Origin: Liolophura sinensis
Lineage: Eukaryota; Mollusca; Polyplacophora; Chitonida; Chitonidae
Assembly: GCF_032854445.1 (NCBI RefSeq)
Contig: NC_088295.1
Location: 44,253,385-44,317,384, forward strand
DNA length: 64,000 nucleotides
Direction of reading: 5' to 3'
Part shown: piece by piece, positions 46,901 to 60,900 of the stretch
Layout: every line of letters starts with the position of its first letter
Numbering within the stretch: the stretch's first letter is position 1
Program-made: the position numbers and the translations under genes
The notes under the pieces: generated by a model
Databases searched by the model: none
What the model saw: only the letters and a program-made list of their open reading frames with translations
What the model was told of the DNA's origin: nothing

Positions 46901-48955
46901 TATTTGATGAAATACGCTATTTCATTTGGTTATTATTAACTAAAGTTTAAAAGACAGATGATTAATGTACTGAAGTAAATTAGTTAATGGAGATAAAGGA
47001 CCGTGTTACACAGTAGTTAGTGTGAAAACATGTTTATGGATTAGAGCTTATGATGCACATCATATTTATAGACTTTTGATTTGTTTATTTATTTATTTAT
47101 TTCATTGGTGTTTTACGTCCTGCTCAAGAATATTTCACTTAAACAACGGCGGCCAGCATTATGGTGGGAGGAAACCGGGCTGCCAGATCTTCCCATGTAC
47201 GGCTGGAGAGGAAGCCAGCATGAGCTGGACTTGAGCTCAAAGTGACCGCACTGGTGAGAGGCTCCTGGGTCATTATGCTGGTATAGACTTTTGAAGGAAA
47301 GCATACAGTGAACGACCCAAAATTTCATCCATGATTAAGTTGCACATTGGGTCTGATCCTTTAAGTTCTATCGATTTTTAAAAGCTGTTTTGAACGCTTG
47401 GAAAGTACGGTGATATCCAAGAGGAAAAATGTAAGTTTCAGTGCCAAAGGTAATATTTGATGACCTTTATTTGCGTCTAAAAATGCACTTGTTTGGGTGA
47501 AATTGTAGGTCATTTTGTAGCATAGTTAGTGTTATGCAATCAACCATTCCATGTTCCAGAAAGTATGAAAGATGCTAATAGTTCTGTATTAAGAAAGGAA
47601 TACCTGTATAAGTAATAGCTCAGGTAAGGTAAGTACATGAACTGATTAAACACCATGATAAAAAAAAAGTTAAAGTTCAGTTGTGCCATCACTTTATGGT
47701 TGTTCATTGCAACCTCATTAGTGGTAGCTAGTCATTCGTGTTGAAAACAAATGTAGCAGATGTTATGATGTATTTGTTGGTTAGCTGAATGAACCAGGGT
47801 CACTGTGAGGTCACGGACATTCCAAAATCACCTTTGGTTAACATGCCATGGACAGGTGACTAACCACATCAATGCAATTCATCACTTTCCAAGAGAAAAC
47901 ACCCCTGTTTGTTGAAGTCTGCAGCCCCAATCCAAGCATGATCCATTGGTCAGTAGGGTAACAAGCTTTACTGCCTACAGCTGATGTATATTTATAAACC
48001 TTAGTCCACCTGAATTGTAGGTCAGTTTGCGGGTAGTTCTCTGTCACATGGTCATTTAATGAGACTGGTAGCAATGGTGTGATGAAGGACAGTCGTTTAT
48101 ACATTGTGTCCCAGTGATATTAACCAACCTGTCCTAGCAGGGTCACTTTAGACCATTGTTGCTACCAGATACTCGCAGTCCTTTGATCCTCATATACCAG
48201 ATCGTAGTATCCGCATGATGGCAATGCCAGGCTCAGCTGATGAGCTTCAAGTGAAATAGTCTGCTTGTACGCACTGTATTTGACCTAAAATGTTCAGTGC
48301 TAAGTTACTCACTTTGCTTTATTGTGAGAGTTCAGTGAACATAGAATTGTGGGACTTGTTGGATAAGTAGAATATTTTATTTGCCTGTAAATTTGTAATT
48401 TTTTTTGGACAAATGTATAGGGCATGCACTGTGTATGGTGCACACCTGCAGTGGAAACTGTAGGATAATTTGTTAGCAATAAACGTCAAAACTGAATGGA
48501 ACAAAATAAATAGGTCTGGCATTAAATTGGTTGTAACTTTATGTGCAGTGTCGTGTTTGGTGTCTGTTGCATAATGTTTTAGTGACACCAGCATTGTTTT
48601 TAGCTCTGTACATCTAAGTGGCATTGGGTAGCTCAAGTTTTTGATATCTCTTTCATAGACATGCTGTATGTTTTTATCAGGGGCTTTTGCAGGGGAATGC
48701 TGTAGATCCATGTATTGTGAATGTGCAATTGGTTTTACTGAAAGGCTAAGCAATATCACAACCAAAGCAGGCAAATGGACAGGATAGCTGTTGATATAGC
48801 TGCATGGACATAGTGCAAATTGCATGACAGTTATCTACTGTAGTAGTCCATACATTTAAAAAATGGCTATATATTGCCTAGCAATAGTTCAAAAGTTGCA
48901 TCTGCACATACCAGTACAAATATTTTGTACATGGTGCAAATATGACAGCCATCTG

Positions 48956-48989
<34 letters not shown>

Positions 48990-51900
48990 CCAGTGCAAAT
49001 GGGTCTCCATGGGGATCTGCTTGGTTTCTTCCCACCCATAATGCTGGCCATCGTCGTATAAGTGAAATATTCTTGAGTAGGTCATAAAACACCAATCAAA
49101 TAAATCAATAAATATAAGTGAAATATTCTTGAATACAGCGTAAAACACCAATCAAAATAAATAAATAAATGCAAATAGCAACACTATGTGGAGAGGATAA
49201 ATATGCCTCTGAGTAATCTGTAGATTCATGTGGATTTCTCCCTGGCAGTCATGTCACATAGAGAGGCCGTATACAGTTAGAAATCAGTCAGAATATAAGT
49301 ATGATTGATAGTCCACATTTAGGCTATGTCGATTTTTCATGTCAAAATTACATAGTGAAATACAACCTGGCGTACGAAGGTTGAATATGACATTGTCTTG
49401 TCAATCATTTCCAAGTGCAAAAACAGCTCGCAGTTAAAATACAGTACTTATTTAAACTTTCTTGTACGATATGGCTGTTAAATTGCTTTTAATAGTTCCA
49501 TGTTGATCATGACAGAAAAGAGAAATTTAACATTTAATTCAAACAACTAAACCCGAAGTTGACAAACATATTACTACATGTATACCCTGCGACTGATTCT
49601 CAACCCTACACCTCTGGCTGCCATTTCTACAGAAGCTTGTTGAACTTTCAACGTTATACTGGTAACAGTATACAGTCTATCTGGAATGGGATGTCAAATT
49701 ACCAGAGGCCCAGCTCTCAGCCAAACAAAGTAATTTGTAACCCTACCCTGAACTGATGATGCTGGAGTGCAGGCCTGTGCTGTTAGCAGACAAGGCTGGA
49801 CAAAAACGCAGTAAACTTAGCCTTACTGCTGGGTTTTGTGGCAGGGAACCAACCCATATCATCTGTCTAATAATAAAGTTTGTGATTTTTTTTTTAAATT
49901 TATGAAAAGTTAATATGATAGATCATCACTGTAATTCATATATTAGGGAGAAAAAATGGGCAAGTACCACAATGAAAAACTATAGACTCAGAACTCTCAG
50001 AACTCAGAGTCTCAGAACATTTATAAATTTAACATGTTAAATTTTAACAGCAGTAATATATTTTTTTTAATTTAAAGATGCTATGCCATCTTTTAATTAC
50101 TACCTTACTGAGAATTTGGCATAAAATCTATATGTGCTAATGCAAATTTTCTGTATTTTAATACAAAGAATAGTGGAAATTATTGCCTTTCAGTAAATAT
50201 CAGACTCCTACCTGTACTATTTCTTCTGTTAACATGATTCTGAAAAATTGAATAAGTGTGATATGCTTTATAAATTCATGAAACTTTATTACCCATTTTG
50301 AACAGTAACGTGTGCACAAACAATGCTCATATTTTGTGAAAAGTAATTATTTGGGCTATTCTAAAATGATGGCAAAAATTGGATTGGATTTGGTGTTGAT
50401 GGAAGTAATGTAATAATTCCTCATCACTACAGTGCATGTATTATTAAGGACGAAACGTCAAGGAAAAACTTTGTAAACTAATGTCTAAAACTAGCCTTCA
50501 TTAACATATATTTGACTAATTTAAAATGTTGAAATAAATTTACTTGAATAAACATTGTAAGGTTTAAATTCAATAGCATGTTGATGTGTATGTCCCTTGT
50601 TAATAAAATACAGGCATGTATTACATGCATTTTAGATAGTTGTGATGTACATATTTCCCTGTTTAGATATAAATGTACACGTAACCGATGTACACATGTA
50701 AAATGATGCTACAAGTGCATGACCTGTGTTGGGGGAACTTGCACTTTATTGCTTATGGGTGTCTGTAATAGTTTGAAATTGACAGTTGATAATGATAGCA
50801 TGAAATCCTGTCCTTGTTCTGAGGGACCATTGTTCTATGTTCATACATGTTACTCCACACAGATTGTCTACATTCAGGAGCCTGGGTAACACAGTATAAT
50901 GGTGATGTATTAGGGGCAGAAAAAGCTGGAACACTTTTGAATCTGGTGTGTGTGTGTGTGTGTGTATTGGGATATGAATAGCCAGATCAGAAGATTGGTT
51001 TCTAAAGGAGAAATACGACACTCCTTTACTTTTCTTCTCCCAAGATTTTTACCACCCTGTCCATTTTTATTCCTTCATAATGCCTCGGGATAATTGTATT
51101 TGCTTGACTATTTATGTGTCATGATTGTGATGAAATTTGATGCAGGACGAACCAGTAGTATAAACTAGATAGTTGTGACCAGAGCTCTCTCAGTCGAAAA
51201 CTGCCTAACCCTAGACTATCGGGTTTCAGTAATTCCACTCAGGATGGGCTCCCAGGGTTGTGGGAGAAGGCTCCGGTTTCACCCGGGTTTCCTTACTGAA
51301 TCAATAAGACCTTATGATTAATTCTATGTATGAGAACAGGAAGGCTCCAACCAATTGCCCGTCTAGCCAGAATCTGAGACTCCAGTCTACACTTACAAAG
51401 TTTCTTATGCAAATGTTTTGGGCTAATGTTGTTCTTGTAAAGTGTTCTGCAATCTTGTGGGGATTCTGTTCTTTGGTGACCGAGTCAGGCGACTTTACAG
51501 CATGTCTCAGCCGTATAGGTGTGACTCAGTTCTTATTATGGTGACTTTCCAGCTCCACCTGCATGCATGGCCCTGCAGTAATTAGAAGTATTAAATCATA
51601 CCAGTGTTTCTCTCATTTAACACCAGTCATTTCTGCCTGAAATGAATCTCAGGTAATTTAGAAAGGTGACAGAAGCCCTGGCTGTTTTAGGGGAATGGGG
51701 GAGGAGAGGGTGGGCTATGAGTACAAAATATCATTCAGTCTCTGTTGGTCGGGTGAGTGGTGATAGGGTGGGGGTACTGAGTTACTGCTTGCAGCTGTCA
51801 AATGCTTGTGTATTCCGTTATCTGAGCCTTTATAACAAACACTGGCCCAGAGTCTGCCACTGGAGTATCCAGCTATGTAGGAGAATCGGGGCTTGCTAGG

Positions 51901-54900
51901 TTTTCCTATCATCTTACACTTTGTGTAATATTATTAACCTGTAGACCTGACTGGCTAAGGGTGTATCTACGCTTGAACCTGGGGAACACAAGATCTAAGG
52001 ATGCTGCCCATGATGTAAAACCCTTGGCTCAAACTTGCGGCTAAACCTCCCCCTCCCACCCCCACCCCCTAAAAACAGTAAGTTGGTTCTGGCTTCCACT
52101 ACTGATGTTCACCCTGTAATGAGTCCCTAATGTAATCATAGACTGATGAATTTGTAACACACGGGTTTAACACCATTTGCAATTGTAGAACCAGTAGAAA
52201 TACACGATTACTATCAGTGTAAATTATCAGTCTCCAGTGGTATATGTGGTTATATAAATCTTGTGAGGAGGAAAGTTTGTTCTGAGTTTGTGACTGACTG
52301 ATGCCCCAAGGCTCTGCTTGGACATTGTCCCTAGACCTCACCAGGCATTGTCCCTAGACTTGTCCAGACATTGTCCTTAGGCTTCTACATACATTGTCCT
52401 AGAATCCTCCAGACACTGTCCCTAGAAACTACCAGACATTGTCCCTAGAAACTACCATAAATTATCCCTAGTTTCGTCCATTGTCCCTAGGTTCCTACAG
52501 ACAACTCCCCTAGGCTCCTCCAAACATTGTCCATAGGCTCCTCCATGCACTGTCTCTAGACTCCTCCAGACACTATCCCTAGACTCCTCCAGACACTGTG
52601 TATAGGCTCCCCAGATACTGTCCCAAGACCCTTGCAGACATTGCCCCTAGGCTCGTTCAAACATTGTCCCTAGATCTCACAAGACATTGTCCCGAGTCTC
52701 CTCAAGGCATTGTCTCTAGACTCCGCCAGACACAGTTCCTAGACTCCTTCAGAGAGTGTCAGTGGACCTCACCAGATAAATGTATGTACCATGTAGGCAT
52801 GGTGATCATTTTTTTTCATAGTCTGACTCCTGTGTGTTGTACTGAGGATTTATCCATTAGACTCTAGATACATGTATTTCCTTCAACATAATTTCAGTCT
52901 AACCCTTGCGAGTTTAAATTGATAATTTTTTATGCTGAATATACAAACATATTAAAGAACTGTCTGCACTCGGCTCTTAATAACAGGAAACATTGGTAAT
53001 GTGTTCTTCAGGGGAGAGGATGGTGAACTGGGATGGTAATTTCATTGTCAGTAGAGCTGGGCTGATCGAATATCACTCTAATTTGACTTATCCAATTACC
53101 AATAGAGTTCAATTATTACTGATTTAAGGAGTGTCAGTTACTGTGGTAACTTCAACTCCATGGTGTCAGGTTCCCTCCAACAATGCACCCTTGTAAAGTG
53201 ATTCCCAGGGTGTTCCGCTTGACTTACCTTTGAGGTCACCACAGCAAGGGTACTGCTGTTCAAGAGCCCTGTGGTCTGCCAAATATCCCAATTTGAGGAC
53301 AACATTGCAAGACTACAATTCAGAGTGGCATGGTCTAGGTTTACAGCACCATCACCCCCACACAGACTAACAAACTACTTGATGATAGAGCTTTCATCGC
53401 TTGATTAGCTTCCTATAAGACTGCTGTTGACTCCAATGACCCTTGTCTGTAAGCGATGTCCCCTGACAGGTAATGATGTTTAGTTCTGAGTAGTCCTGTG
53501 CTCTGATTTCTCTGCCGTCAGATGTCTACCTACTTGTGCTGCCTTAAGGAACTCGTCCTGTCAAAGGTATTTGAAAATCTTTACCATTACTTCGTTTTAA
53601 AAGGTATCTTTTCAGTCTTTTCTTTCACTGCATCAAAAGGGCAACTTTTCAACCTCTTTCTATCCCTAATCTAGGTGTTGTAGGGATGTTACTGTTCCCT
53701 TATTTAATTCCAAAGGGCACAGCATTAGGTTGAAAGGGTTCAGCTTGGTACATGTATGTATTTGCCCAATAATGGACCACTTTTTATCAACATTTGGAAG
53801 GGGATCTGACTCTGAAATGAACTGGATTAGGCCCTGTCTGTCTTCTGGACTACATGAATTCTCTCTCTTGTTCATCGAACTAAAAATGTGGTCGTCTCAC
53901 CCACGCAGGTGCTTTTGTCAGAACATTGTAGATCACCTGTTGTGAACTGGCAGGAAAAGAGCCTAGGTGTGCTGTAGCGCTGTGTTTAACTTGCTGTAGA
54001 TATTGAACACTGTAAGTATCATGTATCATAGGTGTATGTATTGTGTACAAGATCATATGCTTTTTCAGTGAAAACATTATACAGCTTGGGGCATTTAGTC
54101 GTCTGTAGCTTGTGTCTAAAACTCCTTTCGTCTCCTTTTCAATGCCTTTTATTTACTTTGCAACATTGTGCTTGTATAAAATTGCTACTGTGTTGTCAGA
54201 AAAAAACTGTTCTCATTTACAAGGTACTGAGTCTCAAGGCAATTGTTGTATTAATTGTGCCAGGGCTAAGTGCCACAGTGGTATATAATACTTGAGTAAG
54301 TTTCATTCCAGTATGCATGAGTTTTAACTACATCTGCTCTGAAGATAGCTTGGCACCAGATACTGGGCAGAAATGGTTGGTTAAATGAACTATGCCAAGA
54401 ATTCTTCCATCTCCATAACCCTTAACTGAAAGTGAAACCCTCTTTGGTGATACAGTGCAGAAATCTAACCAGATTAGGGATGTGCACAACAGGTTAATGA
54501 AGTGTCTGTAACCTGCCTGAATAATAAGTCAAAATGCAGCTTAATTGTTTAGGTTACAATGACAGCGTAGTATACCGATAACTGTATATCTTTGTGGCTC
54601 AGTTTTGCAGCACAATTCAGCACAATTGAAGCAGGTCACTGACCATGGGAAAAAGCTGAAAGGTTGACTGCTGTCTTTAAAAAAATGGCGGGTTTCAGAG
54701 CCCTGCCATTTTAGAGGGTTTTTTTCACGCAGAAGAGAAAATGCTGTAGGGTAACATTCCCGTACATTTGATGACAGCGTGTACATGAAGGTATCCAGGA
54801 GGTCAACTTTGTCATATAAGTGTATACATCATGTTGCCCAACTTTGCAGCACAGTTTATATTATCTGATAAGTGTACATCTAGAGGGTTAACTTCACAGA

Positions 54901-57900
54901 ACAATTGCTTTTTGTAATAGGTGATTCTGTCAACATGTGATAAGTGCATATCAGTAAGTCAGCACAATTGCTTTAGGTGATTTGATTTGACAGTTGATTC
55001 TTTTGATTGGTCAACATTTTATAAGTGTACACATGCTTTAGTGAATTCTGACAGCCACTAAATGTATATCCAGAAGATCAACTTCAGAGCACAAATTGGT
55101 CATACTGTCAACAGATAGTGAGAGGGAAACCTGTAGGCCAATTTTACAGGACAGTTGCTTTAATAGGTGATACCGCCAACATCGAATAATTCTACAGCCA
55201 GTAGAGCAAGATCAAAGCTTAGAATGATCACCTTAAAGTCGGAAGACTTTGGATCAATCCAGGTCAGGCCATAACAAAGACTTATAAAAAAAAAAACAGT
55301 CCATGATGCTGTTTTGCTTGGCACTCAGCACTTAGAGGTTAAAATGAGGAAACTTAACTGGTGTCAGTATAATATGACTGGGTTGGGTGTCATGTCTGGT
55401 GTCTTCAGCATGTGATACTTCAGTTATGTCTGCAGTATGGTGACATGGACTCTCCTCGCCACAAGAAGACATAGCATATGTACACACACCTGTGATTCCT
55501 TGTTGTCATATGACTGAAAAATTGTTAAATATGACATAAAAACCCCAAGTACACATACGTGTACATACGGTTAGTTTGGGGGATTTCCTTGGATTCTTGG
55601 ATTTCCTGGAGATCACACCTGAACCTTTCTCTTAAATTTAAGAGGTTACCACATACAAATGGCAATTTGTCTCATAATAACACAATGGAGGGTGACTTTT
55701 CAGCTACTAAGCTGGGATTTTTTGGGGGGTTTGTTGCAATGAAAGGATAGAGTTGCTGTTTGAAAAGATTTTTGTTTAAATCTACTTTGGGTGACACAAA
55801 CATACCCTATAGTGCTATCAGGAACCAGCAGATTTCTGTGGCTGACTTTGTGAACCATTTATGGCGATATGTGGAGTATTTATGGTCGTGCCACTGTAGA
55901 AGAGACGCAGTTGTATCTGCACTGAATACATGGGCGTAGGAAATTGAGACTCAGTGGGCTCTGTTAGATTATATAATATCAAAGGGAAATGAAGTAACCT
56001 TAGTGGGTGACTAGCAGAAATGAAGCTCCTGGACAACTGATGACTGTCAGGCAGCCCCTAGATTAATGTTTTATCAGCATGGTAACAGTAAATTGCACTG
56101 TTTCGTGGAGCTTTTTACACATGGTGATATTCAGCTAAATGAGGGTATTACTTATTCTGAGAATGTTACATATGGAGAATTTTATCATGTGAATCTTCGG
56201 TCTCTGTATCTGTGTTGTAAGTAAAGACGGAAATAAAGAGTGAATTTATCAGCTCTATAACAAGAATGGGCTGACATGATGTACTAGACATGCATTTTGC
56301 CATGTGAGTTGTTGTGCCACCTTAAATCAGCATTGGCAACCGGAACTAACAGGAAACGGGAGACTGGTTTGTCACTCCTACAGAATTTAATTGAAGTTTT
56401 TTTATGAAATATTTATACCTGTTTATATATATATATATAGAAGTAACCATAAATTTATTTTGTGGAATATTTACTAGCTGCTACCAAAGCAAGGACCATT
56501 GATCAGTGATTTATTTATTTGAGTGGTGTTTAATGTCATGCTGAAGATTGTTTCTCACCGATGACAGCAGTAGTGCTTGGGTGGGGTGTAAATTGGTGGT
56601 AGGGGTGGGGCGAGGGTGCGGAGGGGTTTTTCCATGAACCTGACTAGAGGTAGATTTCAGGACTCATTTGTCAAGGTCCTGATAGCTGCAGCGTTGACCA
56701 TTGAAGTTGCTCATGATGTTGCCAGTGAAGTTGCTCGTGAAGTTGCCAATGAATTTGGCAGTGAAGTTGCTCATGAAGTTGCCAATGAAGTTGGCAGTGA
56801 AGTTGCTCATGAAGTTGGCAGTGAAGTTGCTCATGAAGTTGCCAATGAAGATACACATTCAAATGCAGTTTTTGCTGGTCTGGTACATGTACTTGTCAGA
56901 GAACAGTTATATTCTGACTGCTGTGATATAACTGCGATGTTTCCGCATAAAACCACAGTCGTATAAAATCAATGAATAAAATTCTTAAAAAAATAAATAA
57001 AAAAGTACTGTTTTGTAGGGATAAGAAATACGTCTTGTGGGTTGCTCCACTTTTGTTCTTTGCAGGTAAGAAACATTTTATCTGTGTATGCAGTAGAGAT
57101 CATCTTGAAGAGTGACGAAGTTTCTGAAGGTGGAGATAACAAGGTGGCAATAATATTTTTTATAAATCATAGCACTGAATTCCTAGCTTCATGTTCCTGA
57201 TTACTGTTGTCACATCTCGATGGAGTTTCCAAACGCAATAGGATGGTCCCAATGCTAAAATATTGATGACATCGTGCAAATGCTGTGTGGACATCTGTCT
57301 GTCGGTGGACATGGCTTCATAAGCAGGTGTTCACATGTAGCATAATCTTTTGGGCAAGGTATCTTGAAAAGTAATTAAGACTGTTCAAAAGTCATTTGTC
57401 GAATAAATCCTGACCACCATGTCCAAGGGGAAGGGGGTGGGGGCGTGACTATAAATTTGCACCTTGTCTATTAGTCCGTCGTACTAGTTCTCTGGACTGT
57501 TATTTTGAAAACAATTCAATATATGTCAGCATGTCATCTATATTTGTAGTGCCACCTCACTGAAGTGCCATGTCAATGACCTGATGCTGACCGCTACTTA
57601 GCCTATCCCCTTATGCTGAATGACAAGCCTGAAGTAGCAAGACATTTACAGCGGTCACATTTGTCATCTAACTGTGAAATATGTCAACACTTCGAAGACT
57701 AGTGACATACAGTAGTACTCTGCACAAAACACAGACATTAGTCAATGTCTGCTAGTTATTGGTATAACCATGTGTCAGTGGTCGTTTGTAATCTGTCCTG
57801 GATGTCTGTCATTGGATAGCATGTTGGTAAGATAATGCTGGGCATCACCTCATGACAAATGCGGTCATAAAGTGTGGATACCAGGTAATCATTTGTAATA

Positions 57901-60900
57901 TGCACACCTTAATATCAATATAAGTGTGGATACCAGGTAGTCACATGTAATATGGACACCTTAATATCAATATAAGTGTGGATACCAGGTAGTCACATGT
58001 AATATGCACGCCTTAATATCAACATGTGTGGATACCAGGTAGTCATATGTGATATCAACATGTACGGCTGCATTTATACAAGTAACTGTTTCAATTTCCA
58101 GGTGTCTGTTAGGAATTTCTCTGCATCAGCAATGCTATTTCTCTGTACAAAAGTCTGGAATTGTGATTTGAACCTGAAATATGGCAAATTTTCAATCTAT
58201 CTTTGTCGTAATTATTTAAGATTCATATTCCAGCAACTCCCCTCACCATCACAGAAGTACAGTGCAGGAAGGGCAGAATAGTGATGTAGGCAAAGCATAT
58301 TAAATATTATACAACCATATATGTGTAATGATGTGAAGAAGCTGATTATGTTGAACAGACAATCTTCTCACAGAGATGCTGCAAACATAGGTCCAGATTT
58401 TATGCCAATAAACATGACTTCACATGAAAAATCTACACACATCCAGGTACTGCGATTGATTTTGTCAGTTCCAGGAAAAACAATTCATCTTGATAGGGAA
58501 GATCTTACAGCCTTCAATACAGGCTCCTTGCATTGGGCATTTGGTTACTCTGGCACTCGAGCTGCCGCCACTTGAAAACCTGACCAACCACAATTAAGTG
58601 AAAAAAAATTTTAAAAACAAATCCAATGTAATAAATATAATTAGGTATATTTGTTCTCATACTGAAAGTAGTTAGGTGTTGATCCCAGTCTGTTGACAAT
58701 ATGTCCGCATGGCCATTGCTGGCTACTGGGAAACAGCTAATAGTCATTTGTCCTTCCTGATCTATGCTCCGAATGTTGTCATGAACTGCTATTAACAGGT
58801 GTTTGCCATTCCGGTGTGTTTGATAGGATTATGCAGAGACAACGATGAACGAGCTGCTGGGGCTGTACGGCTATGATAAAGTGAGCATACAAGATACGCA
58901 ACACCTGAACCTTGACAAATACGGCACCGGAGACCAATCACCAACATCAAGTCGTGACGACACCTGCACGCCTCCCCTGTCTGACCAGGGCAACGACACG
59001 GATGATATCAGCTCCATTTGTAAGTGTCCCATGGTCATTATTTATTTATTTGATTGGAGTTTTACGCCATATTCAAGAATATTTCACTTTTACAGTGGCG
59101 ACCAGCATTATGGTGGGAGGAAACCGGGCAGAGCCCGGTAAACGCCAACGACCATCCTCAGGTTGCTGGCAGACCTTCCCACGTATGGCTGGTGCAGCAC
59201 AGCTACCTGTGAACCTCTCACTAATGCGGTCGCTGTGAGTTCAAGTCCACGCTGACTTCCTCTTCGGCCATACGTGGGAAGGTCTGCCATCAACCTACGG
59301 ATGGTCATGGGTTTCCCCTGGGCTCTGCCCAGTTTACCCCCACCATAATGCTGGCCGTTGTCGTATGAGTGAAATATGCTTGAGTGCGGCATGAAACTCC
59401 ATTTAATAAATAAGGGAGGAGGTCTAAAGGATGTACCTCAGTGGGAATGTGAGAATTGTACAAAGTGCACGTTTGTCATCAGTGTAACCAGTCCAGTGTT
59501 TGTGTGGAATTCATCTTAAACAGGTCGTATAGAGGAATTATATGGAATGTTTTAAAATGTTATTATGTTTGCTGAAATAATGTACAATATATGTCATTAA
59601 TGTAGGATGTGCAGAGTTTATGCAGAATTCATGTTAAATGTAGCTGTAAAGAAAGAAAAGAAATTCAGAACCATAAAGGAATGTGGCTGATTTGGTTTAT
59701 TTATTTATTTGAACGTCATATTGAAGAATTTTCACTTTATGGCGGTAAGTTTGTGGGTATAAAATGAAATAGGTGTGCTTGTTGTAAATCACCAAAAGTT
59801 TCATAGGCTGCTGAGGAACTGTTTCACATGTGGTATCCATGACATGACATGACATGACAAATATCCACATCATATAGGAGAAAGACAAGTGATCTTCAAC
59901 AACCGTTAAATATGGCCAGGCAAGCATTAACCTCTTGTTGTCTCGAAGGCTCCGCAACCATTCATGGAGTGGAAATATCCACAAAATTGCCTGTCCAAGG
60001 CTGGGATTGAACCTTTGCCCGCTGAATTCGATGTGATTATGTGACAGTTGCCATATATCTAAATTGTCAGAAAAGCAAGTGGACAACTTTCTGTTACTGT
60101 TACTTTCTTGAATATCTTAGGTGTATTAGAAAGTGCATTTAAGTGTGAGTTAGGCTTTTTCAGCCTCTGCTGATATTTGGCATCCTCTAATCAGGCTTTG
60201 TAATGACTATCCCTGACCTTGAGTTGTACTGGTTTTGTGACCTTCATTAAGTATAGCCTCTGCTGATATTTGGCATCCTCTGATCAGACTATGTAATGAC
60301 CATCCCTGACCTTGAGTTGTACTGGTTTTGTGAGTTTCAGTAAGGGTAGATACTAAAGTCTTCAGTCAATAAATCTCTCGGGGCTTCCTTGGCTCATTTG
60401 GTTAGCGTGCTAAAAACAGCAATGTAATGACCCAGGAGTCTCTCACCAATGTGGTCGCTGTGAGTTCAAGTCCAGCTCATGCTGGCTTCCTCTCCGGCCA
60501 TAAGTGGGAAGGTCTGGCAAAAACCTGCAGATGGTCGTGGGTTTCCCCCTTGCTATGCCCGGTTTCCACCCACCATAATGCTGGCTGACGTCATAAGTGA
60601 AATATTCTTGAGTATGGCGTAAAACACCAATCAAATAAATAAATAAATCAATCAATAAACCTCTCCCTCATTACAGTGCTGTTGTCAGGGTACATATCTT
60701 CCTGCCATGTCATAGGTGAAGATAATTATGAGCTCATGCTGGCTTCCTTTCCGGCCGTACGTGAGAAGGTCTCTCAACAACCTGCGGATGGTCGTGGGTT
60801 TCCTCCAGGCTCTGCCTGGTTTCCACCTACCATAATGCTGGCCACCGTTGTATAAGTGAAATATTCTTGAGTATAAAACGACAATTAAATAAATAAATAA

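Noticed and set aside
48319-48825. 168-codon minus-strand frame in SOBP intron 1
   Set aside because: Longest unexplained frame in the intron, but no recognisable motif, biased low-complexity composition and no supporting signals; could be rechecked with transcripts.
59697-60086. 129-codon minus-strand frame
   Set aside because: Overlaps SINE-like remnants and a GACAT short repeat; no homology.
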